Shown in pieces: positions 40,894-50,454 of a stretch of DNA of 64,000 bases. The notes below the pieces were generated by a model that did no database searches, was not told the DNA's origin, and saw only the letters and a list, made by a program, of their open reading frames with translations. A program made the translations under genes and the position numbers. Each line of letters starts with the position of its first letter. Position 1 is the stretch's first letter. Origin of the DNA: a bacterium (GTDB lineage Bacteria; Bacillota; Clostridia; Oscillospirales; Oscillospiraceae); NCBI GenBank assembly GCA_004560375.1, contig SFVC01000006.1, positions 11,350 through 75,349 of the forward strand. The letters are read 5' to 3'.

Positions 40894-42909
40894 GTGTATC
40901 AGAAGCTGACCCGGATGCTGGCCCCCCGGATCGGGCTGTATTTTGCGGTGCTGCTGGCCTTCTGCGGCGTGACCGGCCTGCTGGGCCGGTGGGACGCCGC
41001 CGCCGTGGAGCTGGCGGCGACGGCGGCGCTGTTCGTGGCCTATCTGGCCGACCGCCTGCGCCGCCGGAAGGCGGCCAACCGCTATCTCAAGGAACTGCTG
41101 GACAGCATGGATCAGGCCACCCGGGACGGCACCCTGAACTGCCCCCTGCCCCTGGTGATCTTCCGGCCGGAGACGGACGAGGTGGTGTGGTCCAACGAGC
41201 GGTTCCTCCGGATCACCGGCGACCGGGAGGGCCTGTTCGACACCAAGCTGGCGGATTTGGCCCCCGCCTTCGACAGCCGCTGGCTGCTGGAGGGCAAGAC
41301 CGAGTGCCCGGAGGAGGTGGCGCTGGGGGATCGGCGCTACCAGGTGTTCGGCGACGTGGTTCGCTCCGCCGCCGGCGGGGACGAGACGGTGCTGGCCACC
41401 ACCTACTGGCTGGACGTGACGGATCTGGCGGACACCCGGGACATCTACCACGCCACCCGGCCGGTGCTGGCCCTGCTGCTGCTGGACAACTACGAGGACG
41501 CCATCAACGGCCAGGACGAGAACATCCGCTCCGCCATGCTCAGCCAGATCAGCCAGCGGCTGTCCCAGTGGGTGGAGGACTCCAAGGGGATCTTCCTCCG
41601 GCTGGATCGGGATCGGTTCCTGTTCCTCTTTGAGGAGCAGTACCTGGCGGGCTTCAAGGCGGAAAAATTCTCCCTGCTGGACAGCGTGCGGGAGGTGGTG
41701 AACCCCGCCGGCATCGCCGCCACCATGTCCATCGGCATCGGCGTGGACGGGGACACCTTCGACGAGCTGTACCGCTTCGCCAACCTGTCGGTGGAGATGG
41801 CCCTGTCCCGGGGGGGCGATCAGGCGGTGATCAAAAACCGCTTCACCTTTGAATTTTACGGCGGGCGCAGCAAGGAGGCGGAGCGCCGCACCAAGGTCAA
41901 GAGCCGGGTGATGGCCTCCGCCATGGGCGAGCTGGTGGCGGACGCCTCCCAGGTGCTGGTGATGGGCCACAAGTCCCCGGATATGGACGCGGTGGGGGCG
42001 GCGGTGGGGGTGTGCGCCATCGCCCGCATGAAGGGGATCCCCCACTACATCGTCCGGCCGACGGGCTCCACCCCCGCCGACGAGCTGTACGACCGGGTGG
42101 CCAGGCTGCCCCAGTATGAGGGTGTGCTGCTGGATCCCCAGGAGGCCATGGTGCGGGCGGACTCCCAGTCCCTGCTGGTGGTGGTGGACACCAACCGGCC
42201 CGAGCAGGTGCAGGATCGGGAGCTGCTGGCCTCCTGCAACAAGGTGGCGGTCATCGACCACCACCGGCGGGCGGCCACCTATATCGAGGGGGCGGCGCTG
42301 AACTTCCACGAGCCCTACGCCTCCTCCGCCTGCGAGCTGGTGGCGGAGCTCATCGCCTATCTGATGGAGCCCACCGACCTGCTGCCCGGGGAGGCCCAGG
42401 CCATGATGGCGGGGCTGATGCTGGACACCAAGAACTTCACCATGCGAACCGGGGGCCGCACCTTCGAGGCGGCGGCCATGCTCCGCCGGGCCGGCGGGGA
42501 CACCGGCGAGGTACGCAAGCTGTTCCAGACCGACTTTCACGACACGGTGGCCAAATACGGCGTCATCCAGGCCGCCAGGCTCTACCGGCCGGACATCGCC
42601 ATCGCCGCGGTGGACGCCGCGGTGGGCCGGGTCACCGCCGCCCAGGCGGCGGACGAGCTGCTGAACATCGCGGGTATTTCCGCCTCCTTCGTCCTCTATC
42701 CCGACGGGGATCGGGTGGTGCTCTCCGCCCGGAGCATCGGCGCCACCAACGTGCAGGTCGTCGTGGAGGCCCTGGGCGGCGGCGGCAACGCGGCGGCGGC
42801 GGGGGCCCAGATCCCCGGCCGGACGGTGGACGAGGTGCGCCGGGAGCTCACCGCGGTGCTGGACAGCTACTTTGACGACAACGACCAGGAGAAACCCGAC
42901 GAAACATAA
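40894..42909 (+). CDS. gdpP: cyclic-di-AMP phosphodiesterase (DHH/DHHA1)
   Basis: 671 aa membrane enzyme that hydrolyses c-di-AMP. Two N-terminal helices (about 12-52), a PAS-like domain (75-165), and a degenerate GGDEF domain (about 170-300). The catalytic DHH domain follows with VLVMGHKSPDMDAVGAAVG, VVDTNRPEQ and AVIDHHRRA, and a C-terminal DHHA1 domain ends in GGGGNAAAAGAQ. I chose the GTG at 40894 (MYQKLTRML) after GAGGTG rather than the ATG at 40873, which has no ribosome site. It heads the rplI-dnaB cluster as in other Firmicutes. Confidence 0.95.
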   Translation: MYQKLTRMLAPRIGLYFAVLLAFCGVTGLLGRWDAAAVELAATAALFVAYLADRLRRRKAANRYLKELLDSMDQATRDGTLNCPLPLVIFRPETDEVVWSNERFLRITGDREGLFDTKLADLAPAFDSRWLLEGKTECPEEVALGDRRYQVFGDVVRSAAGGDETVLATTYWLDVTDLADTRDIYHATRPVLALLLLDNYEDAINGQDENIRSAMLSQISQRLSQWVEDSKGIFLRLDRDRFLFLFEEQYLAGFKAEKFSLLDSVREVVNPAGIAATMSIGIGVDGDTFDELYRFANLSVEMALSRGGDQAVIKNRFTFEFYGGRSKEAERRTKVKSRVMASAMGELVADASQVLVMGHKSPDMDAVGAAVGVCAIARMKGIPHYIVRPTGSTPADELYDRVARLPQYEGVLLDPQEAMVRADSQSLLVVVDTNRPEQVQDRELLASCNKVAVIDHHRRAATYIEGAALNFHEPYASSACELVAELIAYLMEPTDLLPGEAQAMMAGLMLDTKNFTMRTGGRTFEAAAMLRRAGGDTGEVRKLFQTDFHDTVAKYGVIQAARLYRPDIAIAAVDAAVGRVTAAQAADELLNIAGISASFVLYPDGDRVVLSARSIGATNVQVVVEALGGGGNAAAAGAQIPGRTVDEVRRELTAVLDSYFDDNDQEKPDET

Positions 42910-42949
42910 CCCGCGGGCATACGCCCGGATTTCATAGGAGGGAACGACC

Positions 42950-43399
42950 ATGAAGGTAATTTTACAGCAGGACGTAAAGGGCCAGGGCAAGAAGGGCCAG
43001 ATGGTGGAGGTGTCCGACGGCTACGGGCGGAACTTCCTCCTGCCCCGGAAGCTGGCGGTGGAGGCCACGGCGGAGAACGTGAACACCATGAAGATGCAGG
43101 ACAAGGCCAAGGCCGCCCGGCTGGCCGAGGAGAAGGCGGCGGCCCAGGCCCTGGCGGAGCGGCTGGAGGGCGTGCAGGTGAAGATCAAGGCCCGGGCGGG
43201 CCAGGGGGGCAAGCTGTTCGGCTCCATCACCAGCAAGGAGATCTCCGAGGAACTGAAAAAGCAGTTTGACATGGATGTGGGCAAGAGCAAGATCGTGCTG
43301 GCCGAGCCCATCAAGTCCTTCGGCGCCTTTGACGTGAAGTGCAAGCTGGGCAGCGAGGTGTCCGGCGTGATCCACGTGCTGGCCATCGAGGACAAGTAA
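42950..43399 (+). CDS. rplI: 50S ribosomal protein L9
   Basis: 149 aa. N-terminal MKVILQQDVKGQGKKGQMVEVSDGYGRNFLLP signature, a long central helix rich in Lys/Ala/Glu, and a C-terminal domain with GGKLFGSITSKEI. The ATG follows GGAGGG, 40 nt after gdpP. The gdpP-rplI-dnaB order is conserved in Firmicutes. Confidence 0.97.
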   Translation: MKVILQQDVKGQGKKGQMVEVSDGYGRNFLLPRKLAVEATAENVNTMKMQDKAKAARLAEEKAAAQALAERLEGVQVKIKARAGQGGKLFGSITSKEISEELKKQFDMDVGKSKIVLAEPIKSFGAFDVKCKLGSEVSGVIHVLAIEDK

Positions 43400-43400
43400 C

Positions 43401-43673
43401 ATGGCGAAGAAAGAAAAAGCGCCCCCCGCCCCCCGCCGCTGGACGCCCCGGCAGGCCCAGGGCATCATCGGGCGGCTGCTGGTGCCGGCCATTCTGTTAG
43501 GGGTGCTGGCGGTGTCTCTCCGGCAGGTGTGGCCTCTTTACCTGGCCTTTGGGCTGTGGGTGGTGATGGCCCTGATCCTCTATAAATACTGGCGCTGCCC
43601 CAAGTGCGGCAAGACCCTGCCCAAGACGGGCAAGACCTTTGAGTGTCCCAGGTGTGGGGCCAAAATCGACTGA
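43401..43673 (+). CDS. small membrane protein with zinc ribbon
   Basis: 90 aa. A basic Pro-rich start (KKEKAPPAPRRWTPRQ), two hydrophobic helices (about 23-42 and 46-62), then CPKCG...CPRCG (about 66-86). It starts 1 nt after the rplI stop and sits between rplI and dnaB, so it is co-translated with ribosome/replication genes. No known function; similar to the 131-aa zinc-ribbon protein at 26.5 kb in architecture only. Confidence 0.8.
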   Translation: MAKKEKAPPAPRRWTPRQAQGIIGRLLVPAILLGVLAVSLRQVWPLYLAFGLWVVMALILYKYWRCPKCGKTLPKTGKTFECPRCGAKID

Positions 43674-43704
43674 ACATCCCATCCGCTGAAAGGAGGCCCC
43701 ACCC

Positions 43705-45066
43705 ATGCCCGCGGACGAACTGATGGAATTGCAGCTCCCCCATTCCGTGATGGCGGAGCAGTCGGTGCTGGGCTCCATGCTCATCGATGAGCGGTGCGTC
43801 CCCGCCGTCATGGAGCGGCTGCGGCCCGACGACTTCTATATGCGCCAGAACCGGGCGCTGTTCGACGTGATGTTCACCATGTTCAACCGGTTCGAGACCA
43901 TCGACCCGGTGACGGTGGTGGATCGGATGAAGCAGGCGGGGGCCTATGACGACAGCACAGTGCCCTACCTGCGCCAGCTCATGGAGATCACCCCCACCGC
44001 CGCCAACGTGCTGGAGTACGTGGACATTGTGGCGGACAAGGCCCTGCTGCGCCGGGTGGGGGAGGCCGCCGGGGAGCTGGGGGAGCTGGTGCGGGCCGAA
44101 TCGGGCACCGCCGCCCAGATCCTGGAGGCGGCGGAGCAGCGCATCTACGCCATCCGGCAGGGCCGGGCCGCCCGGGGGCTGAGCCACATCTCCTCCGTGA
44201 TGAACGAGGTGTGGGAGACCATCAAGGAGCGGCAGGCCCAGGGGAGCGAGTTCCCCGGCATCTCCACGGGGCTTGTGGATCTGGATCGGCGGATCTCCGG
44301 GCTGAACGACTCCGACCTCATCATCGTGGCGGGCCGGCCCGGCATGGGCAAGTCCTCCCTGGCCATGAACATCGGGGTGGAGGCCGCCAAGCACTCGGGG
44401 AAGAGCGTGGCGGTGTTTTCCCTGGAAATGAGCAAGGCCCAGCTGGGTCTGCGGCTGGTGGCCACCGAGGCCCTCATCGACAACAAGAAGCTGACCACCG
44501 GGCGCATCGTGGGGGAGGAGGAATGGGGCCGGGTGGCCCTGGCGGTGGCCAGCCTGAGCCAGGCCAGGATGTACCTGGACGACGACGCCTCCCTGTCGGT
44601 GGCGGAGATCAACGCCAAGTGCCGCCGCATCGACGATCTGGGGCTGGTGATCGTGGACTACCTCCAGCTCATGACCTCGGCGGGGGGGCCGCCCAAGAAC
44701 AACGAGAACCGGCAGCAGATCGTGTCCGATATGTCCCGCTCCCTGAAGCTGATGGCCAAGGAGCTGAACGTGCCGGTGATCTGCGCCTCCCAGCTGTCCC
44801 GGGCCAACGAGAGCCGCAGCGCCGGCCAGCGCCGGCCCATGCTGTCCGACCTGCGGGAGTCCGGCGCCATCGAGCAGGACGCGGACATTGTCATGTTCAT
44901 CCACCGGGAGAGCTACTACGAGGACGACACGGAGAACCCCAACCTGGCGGAGTGCATTGTGGCGAAAAACCGCCACGGCGAAACGGGCACCGTCATGATG
45001 GAGTGGCGGCCGGAGTTCACCGTGTTCCGCAATCTGGCCTACCAATATGACGACGAGGATCTGTGA
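43705..45066 (+). CDS. dnaB: replicative DNA helicase
   Basis: 453 aa. N-terminal DnaG-interacting domain (LQLPHSVMAEQSVLGSMLID; FYMRQNRALFDVMF), a linker helix, and the RecA-like ATPase with Walker A GRPGMGKSSLAMN, Walker B LVIVDYLQLM and the conserved DLRESGAIEQDADIVMFIHR. Unwinds DNA ahead of the replisome. The ATG follows AAAGGAGGCC. No intein, full length. Confidence 0.97.
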   Translation: MPADELMELQLPHSVMAEQSVLGSMLIDERCVPAVMERLRPDDFYMRQNRALFDVMFTMFNRFETIDPVTVVDRMKQAGAYDDSTVPYLRQLMEITPTAANVLEYVDIVADKALLRRVGEAAGELGELVRAESGTAAQILEAAEQRIYAIRQGRAARGLSHISSVMNEVWETIKERQAQGSEFPGISTGLVDLDRRISGLNDSDLIIVAGRPGMGKSSLAMNIGVEAAKHSGKSVAVFSLEMSKAQLGLRLVATEALIDNKKLTTGRIVGEEEWGRVALAVASLSQARMYLDDDASLSVAEINAKCRRIDDLGLVIVDYLQLMTSAGGPPKNNENRQQIVSDMSRSLKLMAKELNVPVICASQLSRANESRSAGQRRPMLSDLRESGAIEQDADIVMFIHRESYYEDDTENPNLAECIVAKNRHGETGTVMMEWRPEFTVFRNLAYQYDDEDL

Positions 45067-45067
45067 G

Positions 45068-46417
45068 ATGGGCGACCCCTTCCGCTTTGACCTGATCCCC
45101 CCGGGGACGGGGGTGCTGTGCGCCCTGTCCGGCGGGGCGGACAGTATGTACCTGCTGTGCCGCCTGCTGGAGGGGCGGGAGAAGTACGGCTGGACGGTGT
45201 ACGCCGCCCACTTCAACCACGGCCTGCGCCCCACCGCCCAGCGGGACGAGGACTTCGTCCGGGACTGGTGCGAAAGGCAAAACGTCTCGCTGTTCCGCTG
45301 CCGGGAAAACGTAGGGGAGTACGCCTCCCAAAACAAACTTTCCGTAGAGGAGGCGGGGCGGATCCTGCGCTACCGTTTTCTGGAGGGCGCCGCTTGGGAA
45401 CGGGGAAGCAACGAGCACCCCATCCTCGTGGTCACCGGACACCACGCCGGGGACAACGCCGAGACGGTGCTGATGAACCTGATCCGGGGGTGCGGGCTCA
45501 ACGGGCTTGTGGGCATCCCAGAGCGCCGGGGGAACATCGTCCGGCCCATGCTGGACGTGACCCGGCGGGAGATTGAGGCCTATTTGGAGAAACACAACGT
45601 CCCCCATGTGGAGGACGAGACCAACGCCGCCCCGGCCTACACCCGCAACCGGGTGCGCCTGGAGCTGCTGCCCCTGCTGGAGGAGCTGAACCCGAGGGCG
45701 GTGGAGCACATCTGCGCCGCCGCCGCCCGCCTGCGGGAGGACGAGGAGGAGCTGTCCCGGCAGGCGACGGCCATCAGCCGGGCGGGGCTGGAGGTGCCGG
45801 GGGGGCTGGCGGTCAACGTGGACGATCTGCGCCAGGCGCCCCGGCCCATCGCCCTGCGGGCCTGCGGCCAGCTGCTGGAGCAGGCGGGGCTGGGGGGCCA
45901 GTCCGTCCACCGGGAGGGGATGCTGGCCCTGGCCCTGGGGGAGGATCCCTCCACCCAAATCGACGTACCGGAGGGAACTGCGCGGCGGCAGTATGGGCTG
46001 CTGGTGCTGTCCCGTCAGGAGGATCCGGAACCGCCCGCCCCCAAAGAGCTGGTGGAGGGCGAGAACCGCTGGGGGAGCTGGATCATCCGCTGTATCCGGG
46101 CGGAGTGTCCGGGGAAAGCATATGTCAGCCCCCGGGAGTTCTATTTGAAGCCGGATCGCTACCTCATCCGCCCCCGGCAGGAGGGAGATCAGATCACCCT
46201 GGGGAAGCGTCCGGCCAAGACGGTGAAAAAGCTCATGATCGAGGGCCGGGTGCCCGCCTGCCGCCGGGGGCTTGTCCCCGTGCTGGACGCTTCGGGGCGG
46301 GCGGCGGCCCTGGGGGGCTTCGGCCCCGGCCGGGAGTTTCTGGCCCAGCCGGGAGAACCGGCCCTGCATATTATCTTAAGAGCAGAGGAGAATGAACATG
46401 ATCCATCCAGACATTGA
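45068..46417 (+). CDS. tilS: tRNA(Ile)-lysidine synthetase
   Basis: 449 aa. PP-loop ATPase motif CALSGGADSMYLLCRLL, AAHFNHGLRP, TGHHAGDNAETVLMNLIRGCG and RNRVRLELLP, then the C-terminal TilS substrate-binding domains (RPRQEGDQITLGKR). Converts the wobble C of tRNA-Ile(CAU) to lysidine so that it reads AUA. The ATG at 45068 lies 1 nt after the dnaB stop; its 3' end overlaps hpt by 20 nt. Confidence 0.95.
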   Translation: MGDPFRFDLIPPGTGVLCALSGGADSMYLLCRLLEGREKYGWTVYAAHFNHGLRPTAQRDEDFVRDWCERQNVSLFRCRENVGEYASQNKLSVEEAGRILRYRFLEGAAWERGSNEHPILVVTGHHAGDNAETVLMNLIRGCGLNGLVGIPERRGNIVRPMLDVTRREIEAYLEKHNVPHVEDETNAAPAYTRNRVRLELLPLLEELNPRAVEHICAAAARLREDEEELSRQATAISRAGLEVPGGLAVNVDDLRQAPRPIALRACGQLLEQAGLGGQSVHREGMLALALGEDPSTQIDVPEGTARRQYGLLVLSRQEDPEPPAPKELVEGENRWGSWIIRCIRAECPGKAYVSPREFYLKPDRYLIRPRQEGDQITLGKRPAKTVKKLMIEGRVPACRRGLVPVLDASGRAAALGGFGPGREFLAQPGEPALHIILRAEENEHDPSRH

Positions 46418-46940
46418 ACAGGTACTCTACACCGAGGAACAGCTTCGGGATCGCGTCCAGGAGGTGGGCAGGCAGATCGCCGCCGACTACGCGGGCCGGG
46501 AGCCCCTGCTGATCTCCGTACTGCGGGGATCCTACATCTTCATGGCCGACCTCACCCGGGCCATCGACCTGAACGTGACGGTGGACTTCATGGCCGTGTC
46601 CTCCTACGGGGCGGGCACCGCCAGCTCCGGGCAGGTGGAGATCAAGAAGGATCTGTCCGACTCCATCGAGGGCAAGGATCTCATCATCGTGGAGGACATC
46701 CTGGACTCGGGCAACACCTTGTATTACCTCATGGACGTGCTCCGGGCCCGGAAGCCCGCCTCCATCCGCATCTGCGCCCTCATGGACAAGCCGGAGCGCC
46801 GGGCCAAGCCCATCACCGCCGACTACGTGGGCTTCACCATCCCCGACGCCTTCATCGTGGGCTACGGGCTGGACTACGCGGAGAAGTACCGCAACCTGCC
46901 CTATGTGGGGGTTTTGAAGCCCAGCGTATACGGGGCGTAA
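46398..46940 (+). CDS. hpt: hypoxanthine phosphoribosyltransferase
   Basis: 180 aa purine-salvage enzyme. LISVLRGSYIFMADLTRAID near the N terminus, FMAVSSYGAGTASSGQV (flexible loop), and the PRPP motif LIIVEDILDSGNTLYYLM. I chose the ATG at 46398, 7 nt after GAGGAG; the ATG at 46392 is too close. The tilS-hpt-ftsH order is conserved from Bacillus to Clostridia. Confidence 0.96.
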   Translation: MIHPDIEQVLYTEEQLRDRVQEVGRQIAADYAGREPLLISVLRGSYIFMADLTRAIDLNVTVDFMAVSSYGAGTASSGQVEIKKDLSDSIEGKDLIIVEDILDSGNTLYYLMDVLRARKPASIRICALMDKPERRAKPITADYVGFTIPDAFIVGYGLDYAEKYRNLPYVGVLKPSVYGA

Positions 46941-46981
46941 CGACGGGGCGGGCCATCCGCTCTGATTAAGGAGAAAAAACG

Positions 46982-48883
46982 TTGAAGCAGCAAAACAGAT
47001 TGGTAAGCATCCTATTTTATGTGGCCATACTCGCCGCCCTGCTGTGGGGGCTGCTGGCCTTCACCGGGGCGGGCCGGGGGGGCCAGGTGACCTACTCCGC
47101 CGCGCTGGGCTACTTCCAGCGGGAGCAGGTGGCCCGGTTTGTGGTGGACGGCAACGGCCTGCTGACCATGGAACTGCGGGACGGCAACGTGCGCCGCCAC
47201 GAGCTGGCGGACGTGGACGCCTTCCGGCAGGAGCTGGAGCCCCTGCTCCGGGAGCAGATGGACGAGGGCATTCTGGAGGGATACGACTTCCGCAAGCCCT
47301 TTGAGCTGCCCCTGTGGCTGGTGGTGTTGATCCCGTGCCTGGCCTCGGCGGCGCTGGCGCTGGTGCTGTGGATGATGCTGAACGCCCGGCAGCAGAGCGC
47401 CTCCCAGGGGGGCGGCGGCCCGGGGATCAGCCGCTTCGGCCAGGCCCGCACCGTGGAGGGCGGCAAGGACAGCGCCGTCACCTTCGACGACGTGGCGGGG
47501 GCGGACGAGGAGAAGCAGGAGCTCCAGGAGCTGGTGGACTTTCTCAAGGAGCCCCAGAAGTTCATCGACCTGGGGGCCCGCATCCCCAAGGGGGTGCTGC
47601 TGGTGGGCCCGCCGGGGACGGGCAAGACCCTGCTGGCCAAGGCCGTGGCCGGGGAGGCGGGGGTGAAGTTTCTGTCCATCTCGGGCTCCGACTTTGTGGA
47701 GCTGTATGTGGGCGTGGGCGCGTCCCGGGTGCGGGATCTGTTCGACCAGGCCAAGAAGGACAGCCCCGCCATCGTGTTCATCGACGAGATCGACGCCGTG
47801 GGCCGCCAGCGGGGCACCGGCCTGGGCGGCGGCCACGACGAGCGGGAGCAGACCCTGAACCAGCTGCTGGTGGAGATGGACGGCTTCTCCGCCAACGAGG
47901 GGGTCATCGTGCTGGCGGCCACCAACCGGCAGGACATTCTGGATCCCGCCCTGCTCCGCCCCGGCCGGTTCGACCGGCAGGTGTACGTGGGCCGCCCGGA
48001 CATGAAGGGCCGGGAGGAGATCCTCCGGGTGCACACCCGGAAGAAGCCCCTGGCGGAGGACGTGGATCTGCGGGAGATCGCCCGGGAAACCACCGGCTTC
48101 ACCGGGGCGGATCTGGAGAACCTGATGAACGAGTCCGCCCTGCTGGCCGCGCGGAAGGACCAGCGGTTCATCACCCTGGCGGACGTGCAGGAGTCGGTGA
48201 TCAAGGTGCTGGCGGGCCCCGAGAAGCGCAGCCGGGCCCGGATCGAGGAGGATCGGCGGATCACCGCCTATCACGAGGCGGGCCACGCCGTGGTAAGCCA
48301 CGCCCTGCCCACCCAGGATCCGGTGCAGCAGATCACCATCGTCCCCCGGGGCAGCGCCGCGGGCATGACCATCAACCGGCCCCAGGAGGATCGGGATCAC
48401 GTGACCCAGCTGCGGCTGGAGGAGACGCTGGCCACCCTCCTGGGGGGCCGCTGCGCCGAGGAGACCGCCCTGGGCTTCGTGTGCACCGGCGCGGTGAGCG
48501 ACCTGGAGCGGGCCACCTCCATTGCCCGGGACATGGTGACGAAATACGGCATGAGCGGGCGGCTGGGCCACACCGCCTTCGGCGGGGGCCACGACGAGGT
48601 GTTCATCGGCCGCTCCATGGCCCAGGCCAAGCCCTACTCCGAGGAGACCGCCGCCCTCATCGACCGGGAGGTGAAGGCCCTGCTGGACGGGGCCTACGAG
48701 AAGTGCCGGGAAATATTGCGGCGGGATCGGGACAAATTAGAGACGGTGGCCCAATTCCTGCTGAAGCACGAGAGCATGGACGCCGCCCAGTTCCAGCTGG
48801 TGTACGACGATCCGGCGGCGCTGGAGGCGTCCCCGGAGGCGGGGGAAGGCCTGAGCCATGGAAAGGGACAATCGGATGGATGA
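46982..48883 (+). CDS. ftsH: ATP-dependent zinc metalloprotease FtsH
   Basis: 633 aa membrane AAA protease. Two transmembrane helices (about 8-28 and 106-130) flank a small extracytoplasmic domain. The AAA core has Walker [14 protein letters not shown], pore motif near [17 protein letters not shown], Walker [15 protein letters not shown], and [12 protein letters not shown]. The zinc protease site is YHEAGHAVV, with the third ligand in the DLERAT region. The start is TTG, 8 nt after AAGGAG. The C terminus is slightly short and acidic. Confidence 0.97.
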   Translation: MKQQNRLVSILFYVAILAALLWGLLAFTGAGRGGQVTYSAALGYFQREQVARFVVDGNGLLTMELRDGNVRRHELADVDAFRQELEPLLREQMDEGILEGYDFRKPFELPLWLVVLIPCLASAALALVLWMMLNARQQSASQGGGGPGISRFGQARTVEGGKDSAVTFDDVAGADEEKQELQELVDFLKEPQKFIDLGARIPKGVLLVGPPGTGKTLLAKAVAGEAGVKFLSISGSDFVELYVGVGASRVRDLFDQAKKDSPAIVFIDEIDAVGRQRGTGLGGGHDEREQTLNQLLVEMDGFSANEGVIVLAATNRQDILDPALLRPGRFDRQVYVGRPDMKGREEILRVHTRKKPLAEDVDLREIARETTGFTGADLENLMNESALLAARKDQRFITLADVQESVIKVLAGPEKRSRARIEEDRRITAYHEAGHAVVSHALPTQDPVQQITIVPRGSAAGMTINRPQEDRDHVTQLRLEETLATLLGGRCAEETALGFVCTGAVSDLERATSIARDMVTKYGMSGRLGHTAFGGGHDEVFIGRSMAQAKPYSEETAALIDREVKALLDGAYEKCREILRRDRDKLETVAQFLLKHESMDAAQFQLVYDDPAALEASPEAGEGLSHGKGQSDG

Positions 48884-49493
48884 TAAGTTAGACGGGCTGC
48901 TCCCCCAGGGGGACGCCGCCCCGGAGGAGGGGCAGGATCCCGCCGGCGGCAGGGCCAAGCGGGACGGCTCCGCCAGCCGGGATCTGTACCTGAACGTGCG
49001 GGTGCTGGTGGGGATGATGGCGGTGTTTGTGCTGCTGTTTACCTTTGTGGCCCGGGTGATCGTGGTCAGCGGCCCGTCCATGGAGAGCACCCTGTGGGAG
49101 CGGGATCTGATCTTCGTCTGGGCCCTGGGCTACGAGCCCAGGCAGGGGGACATCGTGGTGCTCACCCAGGAGCACTACCAGGAGGACTCCATCATCAAGC
49201 GGGTCATCGCCACCGGCGGCCAGCGGGTGGACATCGACTACAACACCGGCACGGTGTACGTGGACGGTCAGGCCCTTCAGGAGGACTATATCAACGAGCC
49301 CATGCGCCTGCCCGGCTGGGGGGAGGGGGTCAACCATGTGGAGGTGCCCGAGGGGTGCATCTTCGTCATGGGGGACAACCGGAACCACTCCGCCGACAGC
49401 CGCCATCCCGACATCGGGATCGTGGACGCCCGGTGCGTCATCGGCCGGGGGCTGGCGGTGCTGTTCCCCTTCAACCACTGGCAGGGATTATGA
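48858..49493 (+). CDS. lepB: signal peptidase I
   Basis: 211 aa. A cytoplasmic acidic N terminus (about 1-45), one transmembrane helix (50-72), then the catalytic serine in [16 protein letters not shown] and the lysine in [16 protein letters not shown]. Box [13 protein letters not shown] closes the site. Cleaves signal peptides outside the membrane. It overlaps the ftsH end by 26 nt; a second in-frame ATG at 48876 has AAAGGGA upstream and may be the main start. Confidence 0.94.
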   Translation: MERDNRMDDKLDGLLPQGDAAPEEGQDPAGGRAKRDGSASRDLYLNVRVLVGMMAVFVLLFTFVARVIVVSGPSMESTLWERDLIFVWALGYEPRQGDIVVLTQEHYQEDSIIKRVIATGGQRVDIDYNTGTVYVDGQALQEDYINEPMRLPGWGEGVNHVEVPEGCIFVMGDNRNHSADSRHPDIGIVDARCVIGRGLAVLFPFNHWQGL

Positions 49494-49503
49494 GGTGGAA
49501 GCG

Positions 49504-50454
49504 ATGAAAAACAGCGTATCCGGGCGGACGTCCTGGCTGATCTCCGTGGGGGCGGCGGCGCTGGCCGCGGCCCTGCTGCGGCGGTGGCAGCTGGCCTCCG
49601 CCTTTGAGCCGGACACCGGCCTGGCCACACCGGGGGCCCAGGCCAGCGTGATCCTGATGTGCCTGCTGGTGATGGCGGGGTCGTGGCTGATCCTGCTGGC
49701 CATGGGCCGGGCGGGGGGGCCGGATCCGGCCCGCCGCTGGGACATGGTGTTCGTGACCCGGGGAGATCCGGTGTTCCCCGCCCTGGCGGTGGGGGCGGCG
49801 GTGCTGGCGGCGCTGGCGGTGCCGGTGCTGTTCGTGGTGGGGGTGGATCAGTTCCAGATCTACCAGATGGCCCGGGAGGCCGGCGCCCAGCCCCCCAGCA
49901 ACAACGGGATGCTCACCCTGGCCACGGCGGCGGGGGCGCTGCTGGCGGCCCTGGGCCTGCTGCAGATGGGCCGGGACGGGCTGCGCCCCGGCAGGCGGGG
50001 CAAGGGAGGCTTTTCCGCCGCCCTGCCCGGGGTGGCGGGCTGCGTGTGGCTGATGGAGAGCTTCCGGGCCCACGCCGCCAACCCCGTCCAGTGGGACTAC
50101 GCCCCCCAGCTCATCGCCATTGTGGTGGGCATGGGGTTCTATATGGACTTCGCCGGTATGTCCGCCGGGGCCCCCCGGCCCCGCCGCCTGCTGTGGATGG
50201 CGGGCATGACCGTGATCCTGTCCGCGCCGCCGCTGGTCACCGTGCTGGCGGAGCTGTCCGCTCGGACAGCCGCGGGGGGCTCCCTGCTGGCCGCCGAGAC
50301 CGGGGACGCGCTGCTGCTGCTGTCCCAGCTGCTGGCGGCGGCGGGGGTGCTGTGGCGGCTGCCCCCCTATTTGGAGCGTTTAGACCGGCCCGGCCCGGAC
50401 AGATCAGGCGGCCTGGAGGAAGCAAGCATAGAGGAGGAAACCACCGATGAATGA
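49504..50454 (+). CDS. multipass membrane protein, unknown function
   Basis: 316 aa with about seven or eight hydrophobic helices, Ala/Leu-rich, and an acidic C-terminal tail (LEEASIEEETTDE). No catalytic motif is recognised. The ATG at 49504 follows GAGGTGGA, 10 nt after lepB; the longer frame shadows lepB. Overlaps the metG start by 8 nt, so it is co-translated between signal peptidase and metG. Confidence 0.75.
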   Translation: MKNSVSGRTSWLISVGAAALAAALLRRWQLASAFEPDTGLATPGAQASVILMCLLVMAGSWLILLAMGRAGGPDPARRWDMVFVTRGDPVFPALAVGAAVLAALAVPVLFVVGVDQFQIYQMAREAGAQPPSNNGMLTLATAAGALLAALGLLQMGRDGLRPGRRGKGGFSAALPGVAGCVWLMESFRAHAANPVQWDYAPQLIAIVVGMGFYMDFAGMSAGAPRPRRLLWMAGMTVILSAPPLVTVLAELSARTAAGGSLLAAETGDALLLLSQLLAAAGVLWRLPPYLERLDRPGPDRSGGLEEASIEEETTDE